Shown: positions 23,756-33,469 of the stretch, in pieces | Layout of the letters: the number at the start of each line of letters is the position of its first letter | Position numbering within the stretch: position 1 is the first letter of the stretch | From: Nemophila menziesii | Taxonomy: Eukaryota > Streptophyta > Magnoliopsida > Boraginales > Hydrophyllaceae | Direction of reading: 5' to 3' | Assembly (NCBI GenBank): GCA_029959085.1 | Contig: JARWIR010000210.1 | Coordinates: 62,001 to 126,000, forward strand | Length of the DNA: 64,000 bases | Translations under genes and position numbers: made by a program | Notes under the pieces: model-generated | Databases searched by the model: none | Told to the model about the DNA's origin: nothing | Seen by the model: the letters and a program-made list of their open reading frames with translations, nothing else

Positions 23756-24536
23756 CAAGATACGATGTCTAGAGGAATATCTCAAGATTGCGTACTCACC
23801 ACTAGCATGCTTTAGGACAATTCTTTGATTAAAGGATAAATTGGGAATTTTACTTGCTAACCAAAATTCTATGGTATACCAAAAGTTTCTCCTGGGTAGT
23901 AGGGGATACTACTTAATCCTAGAAACCTCTTTCGATTAACCCGACAAAATTAGCTAACATCTAAGTTCAAATCCTAAATTGTTTATCTAGCTAGTTTAGT
24001 TATCCCGATTTTCAAACTCAACGAAACATTTATAATTTATTTTCTAAACACTAAACTCTCCTAGCCCGGGGGTACTTTAATCTATCACAACTTAATATGT
24101 GATCGAGAAAAATAACTACATGAAACATAAGTATGCTTGCAATTCCAAATTTTATGGAAAAATAATCCTAAATGAAAGCTAGGGTTCATACATATGAAAT
24201 ATCAAGCTAAAATATCTTCACCTTTGCTTAGAGAAAGAAAGTAAATTTAATTAATTTTTAATTCCAATAAATAAAGGGGAAAAAAATTACATTATTTAAT
24301 ATGGAAATAAAGTGAATGAAAGTGTGTGTTATTGCTTCTCCTTGCTCCCAATTTTTTTCCATGTTTTCACAACTCTATATAGTGATAAGTGTTTTGTTTT
24401 GAGGCTAAAAACAGATTTTTATACCCCTAAAAGCGTTTGGACAAGTATGTTCCACTTAATCAAGTCATAAGTGGCTTAGTTGACTCTTCATTTAAGTTGG
24501 ACATCTTGGGTCTTCATAGAAAAACGTCCATAACTT
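23756..24536 (-). mobile_element. third copy of the Athila-like LTR (both ends truncated)
   Basis: Collinear with 9,086-9,816 and with the equivalent part of copy 2 from 21,190. It starts at AAGATACGATGT and ends at CCATAACTTT. It is closer to copy 1 at several sites (for example TATGGTATACCAAAAG is kept while copy 2 has lost it). It lies immediately 3' of element A on the minus strand, where A's own 3' LTR should be. Confidence 0.75.
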
Positions 24537-25372
24537 TATTTAAGTTGTCGTCGGTAAATCAGCGACCTGCTGTAGTGTAACAACCGACATCACAGCTTCA
24601 AAACCTGGTTCCCGGTTTCGAGAATCCGGGTACCCGGTTCCGCGTCGCTGTGACGGCGCGGAAAAATTACTTGATTTTTTTTTTTTTTTTACCTTGAGAC
24701 GCACCAAAACGTTGGACCCCAAGACGCGGGGTCAGAACTTTTACTCGCCGAAACCGGGTTTCCGGTTTTGTGGAATGCGGGTACCCTGTTTTTCTCGATG
24801 GCGCGAGACAAAACGCGCCAAAACGCAGGTTCTCAAAACGCCGGGTCAGAGATTTTGGAAGATTAAAGCTCCGAAACCGGGTACCCGGTTTTGCCAAATG
24901 TGGGTTCCCGGTTTTGTGTCGATGGCGCGAATCAAAACGCAGCAAAACGCAAGCCACCAAGACGCTGGGTCAGAGATTTTCAAAAGTTACGGCACCAAAA
25001 CCGGGTTCCCGGTTTCGAAAATCCGGGTACCCGGTTCCGACGCTGTGTCGTGAACCAAGACGCCAAGTGTTGCGTGTATAAGGTTGGTACCAGCTCCAAA
25101 ACCGGGTTCCCGGTTTTTGCGAAACCGGGTACCTAGTTTCTCCTGGACATCCAACCTATTTTTCTCCTATTTTCGCCTTATCGACCCCAAACTCGTGACC
25201 TTTTTACCCCTGAAATCATCAAAAACAACTACCCTTCCTCATTTCTTAATAATAAACACTAAATTTAAGAAAATTGAATTATTCTAAATCGCAAAAATTT
25301 AAAAACTCAACTAATATACAAAGAATTGGCTTTTGTTTAACGTCGTTAAGCTTGACGGGTTACCTCACGCTC
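24537..25372 (-). mobile_element. 3' untranslated region of element A
   Basis: Between the integrase stop and the LTR fragment lies non-coding sequence belonging to element A: about 230 bp of AT-rich DNA (25,141-25,372) and a GC-rich tandem repeat (24,599-25,140). No polypurine tract or LTR start was found, so the element's end is truncated. Confidence 0.6.
24599..25140. repeat. GC-rich ~120-bp tandem repeat with CCGGGTACCCGG palindromes
   Basis: Five units start with an AA[AC]CCGGGTTCCCGGTTT-like box near 24,601, 24,748, 24,871, 24,995 and 25,096, so spacing runs from about 100 to 150 bp and is 121-124 bp for the middle units. Each unit contains a pair of near-palindromic boxes (AACCGGGTTCCCGGTTT and CCGGGTACCCGG), then GATGGCGCGA, AAAACGC and GGGTCAGAGATTTT. 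It is by far the most GC- and CpG-rich part of the window. Tandem repeats in the 3' UTR of plant Tat/Ogre/Athila-type elements are an established source of satellites. Confidence 0.9.
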
Positions 25373-26614
25373 TTAAGGAGTTTCGAGGAGATACATGACC
25401 TCCCCGGGATGTGGATCTTCCGAGCGGTTGGTATCTTCACCTCCATGGTATATCTTCAATCGGTGACCGTTTACCATGAAAGTACGGTTCTCTAGCGGAT
25501 GTTCTATTTCTATCGCCCCATGAGGTGTAACTTTGGTCACAATGTATGGACCTGACCACTTAGATCTTAACTTACCCGGATAATTGCTGAACTTTGAGTT
25601 ATACTTCAATACTCTTTGCCCCACTTCAAAGTTCTTTGTACGAATCCGATTGTCATGCCATTTCTTCGTGTTTTCTTTGTAAAGTTTGGCATTTTCATAA
25701 GCATGCAATCGGAATTCGTCAAGTTCGTTAAGCTTCATCATACGATTCTTTCCGGCTAAGATAGGATCTAAGTTCAACTGCTTAATCGCCCAATAGGCAA
25801 CCATTTCAAGTTCTAAAGGTAAATGACAAGCCTTACCATACACCATACGATCAGAAGATGCACCAACTGGAGTTTTGAACGCAGTACGATAGGCCCACAA
25901 CGCATCATCTAACTTCATTGACCAATCTTTTCTTGTAGGACCAACGGTTTTCTCTAGAATTGACTTGACTTCACGATTCGAAACTTCAGCTTGACCATTG
26001 GATTGTGGATGATATGTAGTAGATACACGGTGTCTTACTCCATACTTCTCTAGAACAGTCTTCAGATATTTATTAACGAAATGAGATCCCCCATCGCTAA
26101 TAATCACTCTAGGTGTGCCATGTCTATTGAAAATATGTGATTTTAAGAACTTAATCACCACTTGTGAATCATTGGTAGGTAAATCCACCGCTTCTACCCA
26201 CTTAGACACATAATCAACAGCTAATAAGATGTAGAGGTTACCATTTGAAGGAACGAAAGGACCCATAAAGTCTATACCCCAAACATCGAATATTTCAACT
26301 TCTAGCACATTATTACGTGGCATCTCATCCCTCTTTGATATGTTTCCGGTAAACTGGCATCTCGTGCATTTCTTAACATACTCGTGACAATCTTTAACAA
26401 GAGAAGGCCAGTAAAAACCTGATTGGAATACCTTTGCAGCAGTTCTATCTCCCTTGAAATGTCCTCCATATAGTGAATCATGGCATCCAGCTATAATGGC
26501 TTCAGTCTCCTCCCTTGCTACACATCTTCGTATCATTTGGTCAGCACAAACTTTGTAGAGGGACGGATCCTCCCAAAAGAACTGTCTAACACGATGAGCT
26601 AACCTCTTTCTTTC
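25373..26614 (-). pseudogene. element A integrase
   Basis: The integrase is 387 residues from the Met at 26,536, all open to 25,373. It joins viral cDNA into host DNA. Visible order: an H-H-C-C zinc domain ([13 protein letters not shown] ... KKCTRC), the catalytic core with Asp in WGIDFMGPF, Asp in ISDGGSHF and Glu in [10 protein letters not shown] (DD35E), and a C-terminal domain with [11 protein letters not shown], typical of Ty3/Athila. The Met is not the true start: the frame continues upstream in phase through [15 protein letters not shown], past a single TAA at 26,615-26,617, into the RNase H frame. The domain itself looks undamaged. No chromodomain is seen, as expected for Athila/Tat. 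Confidence 0.92.
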
Positions 26615-27154
26615 TTAATATGTAGAACCTTCAGGAAAAACACCACTCACCACTAAATTCGCAATATCTGCATACCACGGAGCTTCATAATCTCGAACAA
26701 CAAATAAACTCTCATCAGGAAACTCTTTTCTAACTGCTTCAGTACCACTATTTATCTCTGAACCCTCTAAACGCGATAGATGATCTGCCACCTGATTCTC
26801 ACAACCCTTTCTATCTTTGATCTCTAAATCGAACTCTTGAAGCAATAACACCCATTTGATTAACCTTGGTTTCGCATCTTTCTTTTCTATAAGAAATCTG
26901 ATCACGGAATGATTTGTATAAACAATAACTTTCGCTCCAAGAACATAAGAGCGAAATTTATCAAATGAATATACAACCGCTAGCAACTCCTTTTCTGTAA
27001 CTGTGTAATTAATCTGAGCACCACTAAAAGTTTTACTAGCATAGTAAATCGAATGAAAAACCTTCTCTTTTCTCTGTCCCAATACAGCTCCCATACACAA
27101 ATCACTCGCATCACACATAACCTCAAACGGTAAATTCCAATCTGGAGGTAACAC
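26615..27154 (-). pseudogene. element A RNase H
   Basis: The RNase H degrades the RNA strand during reverse transcription. Visible motifs: VMCDASD (catalytic Asp), TEKELLAVV (Glu), [12 protein letters not shown] and ADHLSRLEG. In Ty3 elements the third motif is normally T-D-H; here Asp is Asn, so a catalytic residue is lost. The frame ends in a TAA at 26,615 that is in phase with the integrase 27 codons downstream. Just upstream (27,155-27,330) the RT connection region ([27 protein letters not shown]) is readable only in shifting frames. Confidence 0.88.
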
Positions 27155-27327
27155 TATAGGAGCAGAAATAAGCTTTTCCTTATGCTTGGAAGGCCGCTAA
27201 ACAAGCTTCATCAAAAAGGAATTTGGAATCCTTTTAGAGTAAGTTGCATAACGGTTTAGCAATCTTAGAAAAATCCTTAATAAAACGCCTATAAAAGCCA
27301 GCATGGCCAAGAAAACTCCTTACCCCT

Positions 27328-29271
27328 TTACAGAAACAGGAGGGGAAGAGTTTTAATTACCTCTATCTTTGCTCTATCAACCTCTAACCCAGCACTTGAA
27401 ACTTTGTGACCCAGAACAATACCTTCGCGAACCATAAAATGACACTTCTCCCAGTTGAGCACCAAATCTGTTTCCTTACATCTTACTAACACTTTCTCCA
27501 AGTTGTCTAAACATATATCAAAATCATCACCAAACACGGATAAATCGTCCATAAACACTTCAAGGAAATTATCTATCATGTCCCAGAAGATGGCCATCAT
27601 ACACCTTTGAAAAGTAGCGGGAGCATTACACAACCCAAATGGTATTCTACGATATGCAAAAGTACCAAATGGGCATGTAAAGGTAGTTTTATGTTGATCT
27701 TCTGGAACCACGTAAATCTGATTGTACCCGGAGTAACCATCCAAGAAGCAATAGTACTCTCTTCCAGCTAATTTATCTAACATTTGATCGATGAAGGGCA
27801 AAGGGAAATGATCTTTTCTGGTGGCCTTGTTCAGCTTTCTGTAATCCATGCAAACTCTCCATCCAACTACCGTTCTTGAAGGAATCGCTTCATGTTTATC
27901 ATTCAGAACTGTTATCATTCCTCCTTTCTTCGGTACACACTGAACTGGGCTCACCCATTCACTACTCGAAATGGGATAGATAATCCCCGCATCTAAAAGC
28001 TTGATCACCTCTTTCTTCACTACATCCTTCATAACGGGCATCAATCTCCTTTGAACTTCAACTGAGCGTGCGTTGTTATCTTCTAGTATAATTTTGTGTT
28101 GACAATAGGATGGACTAATGCCTTTGATGTCAGCAATTGTCCAACCTATTACTTCTTTGTTGGCTCTCAACACACGCAACATTTTATCTTCTTGAGGACC
28201 TGTTAAATTAGCTGAAACAATAACAGGTAGAGTTTCATTAGTACCTAAATACGCATACCTCAAGTGTGCTGGTAACGGTTTTTCTTCCAATTCCGGAGGA
28301 GATTCAATTGAAGGCTTCTCTTTAGGAACAATCTCCCCCGGTTCTCTAACAGGTTCATAGGCAAGACGCCTATACTTCGGATTTTCAGTATTGAGAGCTG
28401 CCACTGTTTCGGCAAGCTCTTCCATCATCTCAGGCAAGTCTAATGTTAAAGCAGCATGCAAAATATCATCAAAATTTAAACAATTAAATACCTCTTCCGA
28501 TGCTTGCTCAACTACATCCATTCTGAAGCAATCTTCCTGAGAATCTGAAAATTTCATAGCTCGAAATACATTGAATTTGACTTCCTCGTCTTGTATCCTC
28601 ATCGTTAATTCGCCGTTCTCTACATCGATTAATGTACGCCCTGTAGCTAGGAATGGTCTACCCAAAATAATGGGGACATTTCTATCTGCATTGTACTCAA
28701 GTATTACGAAATCAACGGGAAATATAAGTGTACCTGCCTTAACGAGGACATCCTCAATTCGGCCTTCAGGATGTGCAAGAGACTTGTCCGCCATTTGCAA
28801 GACCATAGAGGTGGGTCTTGCTTCTCCAATTTTTAGCTTATCAAAGATCGATTTGGGCATCAAATTGATGCTTGCACCCAAATCACATAGCTCTTTTCCT
28901 TTCCATTCTTCCCCAATCGATATCGGAATCGTGAATCTCCCAGGATCAACTAACTTTGGAGGTAATTTACTCTGGAAAATCGCGCTACATTCTTCAGGAA
29001 GACCAATCATCTCATTATCACAATAAGGCCTTTTGTTAGTGAGGGCCCTCTTCAAAAACTTCGTGTACTTAGGAATATCTCGAATAGCCTCTAGTAACAG
29101 AATATTAATACTTAGACCCTTCACTCTATTAAAGAATTTCTGAAAATCACCCAAATCACCCTTTTTCTGAACTCGAGATGGAAACGGTGGTGGAGGGCGA
29201 TTGATCACAATATCATCTTTCTTCTTTGGAATCTCACTTGGCCTCACTATCTTTTTCCTTCTCTTTCTCAC
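27328..29271 (-). pseudogene. element A protease and reverse transcriptase
   Basis: This long frame holds a retropepsin-like protease with the Athila-type active site LCDLGASINLMPKS (about residues 130-143) and IILGRPFLATGRTLID. The reverse transcriptase follows from about residue 390: EWVSPVQCVPKKGG, GWRVCMDYRKLNKATRKDHF, FLDGYSGYNQI, FGLCNAPATFQRCM and the catalytic box EVFMDDLSVFGDDFD. The wording and FMDD box are typical of the Athila lineage. The frame is lost at KTLPLLFL (27,328-27,350), where one base is missing from a C run; the next frame continues [14 protein letters not shown]. The upstream Met overlaps the gag end by 38 bp in another frame, probably also a frameshift, as the lineage usually has one gag-pol frame. 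Confidence 0.92.
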
Positions 29272-30346
29272 CCACTTCCTTTTCTTTTCTTGGAACTTCT
29301 TTCTCTTTCATAACGGGAAAAGGAGGTGGAAGAAGGTTCTTACCACTTCTTAATGTCACAGCTTTGCAATCTTCATGTTGTCTCGTATTTTCTGTGTCAC
29401 TACGGAGTTGCCCTTGTGGACGCTGATTGAGGTGTTTTGCAAATTGCTCCATTTGATTCTGTATTAATTTCATATTTGCTTCAGATGCTTGTTGACATTC
29501 CATAGCTTGTGTTTGAAGAGCAATTAAACTTTCAACTGTTTTCTGAAGGGTAACTACTCCTTCTTGTGGATGGGCAGGTATGGCTTTTTGGTTCAATGTT
29601 TCATCGTAAGTATTCTGAGGAGCTTGTCTTTGTACATAATTCCCCTGATTATGTCCTCCTTGATAATTGTTGTGTGGTCTTGGATTGTAGTTGTTACCTT
29701 GGGGACGCGGCTGATACGCATATGTAGGATTGGCTGCCCCATTCGGATTTGAGTATTGAAACCCAGGATGGTTTCTGTTAGGCTGATATCCATTACCACT
29801 TGAACTAAAATTCCCTCTGTTGGACACAAACATCACAGGTTCTTGATTATTCGGACAACTTTCCTCATCATGATCATCTACCCTGCAAATCGAACACATG
29901 TAAACCTCTTGAGCAGCTTGCACAGCTACCTTCTTACCCGAAAATCCCTCTTTTACAGCTAATGTAAGTTGTTTCAATTGTTGCTCTATAGTGTTCTGAA
30001 TCTTGGTCTCAAGCGTAGCAAATTTTTCTTCCATATTAACATTATTCACTCCTTTAACCGGTGTTCTTACTGAATTCCACCCAACTTCATTCTTGACTGT
30101 TCTTTCCAAAATGATTTTAGCATACATGGGTTGAACTTGAAGAATACCTGCACCACATAAAAAATCCAACTTCTCTCTTGAAGCTCCATCAAGGCCTTTG
30201 TAAAATATTTTTAGTTGTTGTTGTTCTGTAAAGCCGTGATCGGGAACTCTTCGTAAACACATCTGAAATCTTGTCCAACTCTTACCCGAAGTTTCATCAT
30301 ACTCTTGACGGAAATGTGTCAATTCAAGTTGATCATCTAACCTCAT
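29234..30346 (-). pseudogene. element A gag, main part (capsid/nucleocapsid)
   Basis: A 370-residue frame starting at an internal Met (SNMRLDDQLELTHF). It contains the retrotransposon gag capsid domain (SWTRFQMCLRRVPDHGF, LKIFYKGLDGASREKLD), a CCHC zinc knuckle CSICRVDDHDEESC (C-x2-C-x4-H-x4-C) near residue 152, an Asn/Gly/Gln/Pro-rich stretch and a Lys/Glu-rich end. The capsid coats element RNA in virus-like particles. The real reading continues upstream but is broken by TGA at 30,392-30,394 (Trp in element B) and a one-base loss near 30,455. Confidence 0.87.
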
Positions 30347-30444
30347 GTTACTTGGGTAAAACCTCTCAAAGAAAGCAGTTTCTAATTGGTCTCAGTTTGT
30401 TATCTTCGTAGGATCTTGCGTATCGTGCCATTCACTCGCTCCAT

Positions 30445-30981
30445 CTATAACGAAAAATCGAACACAGCATAGTACATCTGTTCTTTTGAAACTCCTTGTG
30501 TGATGTAAGAATCACATATTTGCTTAAATTTCTGGACGGATCGGATAAGATCTTCTCCTGGTCTACAACGAAAATTTCCAAAGTTTTGGAATTGAGCTAA
30601 CAAACCTGAGTCTGGACGAAATCTTGGAACATCTATATTTGGAGCACCTACTCCTATAGCAGGAGCACGAAAAGGAGCTTCTGGTGGACCATTAACAAAC
30701 CACGGATCTTGATTCATCACTATCCGAACTTGAGGATTAGGATTTAGTGGTTGAACTTGAGGAATAATGCATGGAGCTAACGGTTGGCCATTTTCATCTA
30801 GCTGGCCTTGTCCATTATTCTGTTGATTCTGAAGATTGATATTCTCCATTCTGTTAACTAACTCTTCTACTTCTAAAGCTTCTTGTTCTCTTCTTCTCTT
30901 GTTAGCAAGTATGATCAACGATTCTGGATTATTAAGGATCGGAGGTGTTGGCTCTAGATCCTTGAATAGCCTTCTTCGCAT
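30445..30981 (-). pseudogene. element A gag, N-terminal part
   Basis: 178 residues from MRRRLFKDLEPTPPILNN, about 110 bp after the primer binding site, matching the position of the Athila gag start. Pro/Asn/Gln-rich sequence leads into PRFRPDSGLLAQFQNFGNFR and GEDLIRSVQKFKQICDSY, the start of the capsid domain. It runs out of frame at YAVFDFSL, where element B reads ATFRFFLIDGASDW. A single missing base near 30,455 explains the shift. Confidence 0.85.
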
Positions 30982-31091
30982 ACACCAAACCTAAAAACCT
31001 GAAAAAGATAAACAAACAAAAAGCGTAAAACCGATAATATAAAATAAATGCAACTATCATTAAAGGTAAACACCGTGGTCACACGCTACCG

Positions 31092-31109
31092 TCCCCGGCA
31101 GCGGCGCCA
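31092..31109 (-). promoter_or_regulatory. primer binding site, tRNA-Asp type
   Basis: On the minus strand TGGCGCCGCTGCCGGGGA is complementary to the 3' end of plant tRNA-Asp, the primer used by Athila/Tat elements, with one difference (C for T at position 9). It is separated from a putative LTR end (CCACCA, about 31,116) by AGTTTT. It fixes the orientation and the 5' end of element A. Confidence 0.88.
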
Positions 31110-31115
31110 AAAACT

Positions 31116-31944
31116 TGGTGGTCCTTTGTGTAATCTAAAATAAATGTAATAAATAATCGAACCACAACCGCAAGTGTACGGTTGTCCCAAGTAATATAGT
31201 TGATAAAACAAATTCGTTCCAAGGACGGGATGGTTGACTACAATGCTTAACTATTAATGATTGATTGCACTTATGAAAGCAAATAAAGAAAATATGTTTG
31301 TTTGGTTTTTGTATTAATGCTAAGTAAATGAAAGACAATTATTAAAATGCAAATAAAAGCTAAGACGCAAGTAAAATGATGTAAAACGTTGTATGAGAAG
31401 TAGCACTTGAGAACGCAAGGGATCCTCCCAATCCTATTTCCTAACGTATGTTGTTTAAGGGCTAAATTGGTCAATTACAATGGTCGGGATTCTAAATTCC
31501 TTATACCCCCGTCAGGGTGGACTATAAGGAGATCCTAGAGTGTCACTAATCCTGTCAGGGTAAATATGATCCACTTTCGGATATTTAAGTTTTATTACCT
31601 CATTGGCCCTAGAATTAGCTAAGTTCGTCAGAATCAGTAGCTTCTATCCTAGATTGAATAAATGGTTCTGTATTTAAACCCTCCGTCAGGATGATCCAAT
31701 TGCCACTAATTGGAATAGCCTAAATACTAACACCTGTTCCTAGTTCATGACGCTAAAAACAGTAAATATTCTTAATTTATAGAAAAGAGTAAAAGCCCCA
31801 ATCTAATTTAATTTAACAGAAACCCAAATTTAACATTCGAAATTTAATAAGATTGGGATTCACCCATTAATTGTTCTCAAGCACTAATAAATGTTTAGCT
31901 CATACTAAAAAGAAAAACTAAATTAATTGAAATGGAATTCATAA
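31116..31944 (-). mobile_element. element A 5' LTR, truncated
   Basis: About 0.83 kb upstream of the primer binding site. The R/U5 end (31,140-31,230) has CAACCGCAAGTGTACGGTTG and TCGTTCCAAGGACGGG, with CCGTCAGG blocks at 31,510-31,690. It aligns in motif order with the LTR at 8,847-10,198 but stops at GGAATTCATAATTC (31,944), equivalent to about 9,540. The first ~0.6 kb of LTR is missing, replaced by inverted RT sequence. No TG start or target duplication can therefore be given. Confidence 0.6.
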
Positions 31945-32147
31945 TTCAGTGTGTACCAAAGAAATGAGGAATGACTACCATCCTCAATGATCAATGAAGG
32001 AAAAAGGAAAATGGTCTTTTCTGGTTGCCTTGTTCAACTTGCGGTAATCCATACACACCCTCCAACTAACAACTGTTTTCGTGGAGATGGCTTCACTCTG
32101 ATCATTGAGGATGGTAGTCATTCCTCCTTTCTTTGGTACACACTGAA
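31945..32147. repeat. 49-bp inverted repeat around a rearrangement junction
   Basis: 31,945-31,993 is the reverse complement of 32,099-32,147, with one mismatch in 49 and a 105-bp spacer. The right half is ordinary element B RT coding sequence (VPKKGGMTTILNDQ). The left half is an inverted copy that begins at the palindrome TGATCA (31,988-31,993), which occurs in B's RT both at FID(Q) and at LND(Q). See findings. Confidence 0.93.
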
Positions 32148-32772
32148 CCGGACTAACCCACTCACTACTAGCTATGGGAAAGATGATTCCCACGTCTAGT
32201 AGCTTAATCACTTCTTTCTTCACTATTTCCTTCATTGCTGGCATTAATCTTCTTTGACCTTCAACTGAACGTGCACTATCATCTTCAAGAATAATTGTAT
32301 GTTGACAATAGGATGGACTAATGCCTTTGATATCAGCAATGGTCCAACCTATCGCCTCTTTGTTCGCCCTTAGTACACGTAGCAATTTATCTTCTTGGAA
32401 ACCTGTTAAATTTGCTGAAACAATAACAGGTAAAGTATTATTTGTACCCAAATACGCATACCTCAAATGAGCTGGCAATGGTTTCTCTTCTAGCTTCGGA
32501 TGAGATTCAATGGATGGTTTATTTTTAATGATCATCTCCCCCGGTTCTCCCACAGGTTCATAGGCAGGACGCCTATATTTTGGGTTTCCCGAATTGAGAT
32601 CTGCTATTGTTTCAGCAAGCTCTTCCATCATCTCAGGTAAGTCTAATGTCAAAGTGTCCTGCAAGATATCATCATAATTAAAACAATCAAATACCTCTTG
32701 CGTGGCATGTTCAGCTACATCCATTCGAAAGCAATCCCCTGGAACATCTGGAAATTTCATAGCTCTGAACAC
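31984..32772 (-). pseudogene. element B reverse transcriptase, truncated
   Basis: 262 open residues homologous to element A's middle part: FRAMKFPDVPGDC, LPEMMEELAETIADLN, then RT motifs EWVSPVQCVPKKGGMTTI, SWRVCMDYRKLNKATRKDH and FPFSFIDH. It ends inside RT, before the catalytic FMDD box, at the inverted junction. RNase H and integrase are missing. It is in the same frame as the protease part upstream, with only a TAA (32,794-32,796, Gln in A) between them. Confidence 0.88.
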
Positions 32773-32793
32773 ATTAAACTTTACCTCCTTGTC

Positions 32794-33258
32794 TTAGATT
32801 CTCATGGGCAATTCTCCGTTCTCTACATCAATCAAAGTACGCTCCGTGGCCAGGAATGGTCGTCCCAAAATGATGGGGACATTCCTGTCTGCATCGTATT
32901 CAATAATTACAAAATTAACGGGAAAAACTAAAGTACCTGCCTTGACGAGGACTTCTTTGATTCGTCCCTCCGGATGAACGAGGGATCTATCGGCCTTTTG
33001 TAAGACCATAGAAGTAGGTCTCAAATCTCCTATTCTCAGCTTATCAAAGATTGATTTGGGCATAAGATTAATACTTGCACCCAAATCGCATAATGCTTTA
33101 CCTTGCCACTCCTTACCAATCGATATCGGAATTGTGAAACTCCCAGGGTCAAGCAACTTTGGTGGCAACTTACTTTGGCAAATAGCGCTGCACTCTTCGG
33201 GTAAACCAATCATCTCATTATCAAAATACGGCCTTTTGTTGTCTAGGGCTCTCTTCAA
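32794..33258 (-). pseudogene. element B aspartic protease
   Basis: 154 residues with LPEECSAICQSKLPPKL, ALCDLGASINLMPKSIFD (Athila-type active site), VIIEYDADRNVPIILGRP and the end GELPMRI before a TAA. It cleaves the polyprotein in active elements. The upstream region 33,259-33,469 still reads in pieces (RPPPPFPSRVQKK) with frameshifts. Confidence 0.88.
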
Positions 33259-33469
33259 AACTTTACGTATTTCGGAATATCTTTAATAGCTTCAAGTAAC
33301 GGAATATTTATGTTGAGACCCCTTACCCTATTGATGAATCTCTGATATTCGAGCATATCTCCTTTTTCTGAACTCTCGAAGGAAAAGGTGGAGGAGGACG
33401 GTTCTCCAAATTATCTTTCTTCTTCTGAACTTCTGAAATTTTCTCCACCTCTATTACTTTAGATTCAAT

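Noticed and set aside
24537..25140. Complete 3' LTR of element A
   Set aside because: The sequence does not match the 5' side (31,116-31,944), has no TG start after a purine tract, and consists of tandem repeats, so it is better read as 3' UTR.
24694..25287. Overlapping open frames on both strands in the GC-rich repeat
   Set aside because: The frames are open only because the ~120-bp repeat is GC-rich and repetitive. They overlap in several phases, have low-complexity Arg/Pro/Gly translations and no domain.
28571..29426. Plus-strand open frames opposite protease and gag
   Set aside because: Antisense shadows of clear Athila protease and gag coding sequence.
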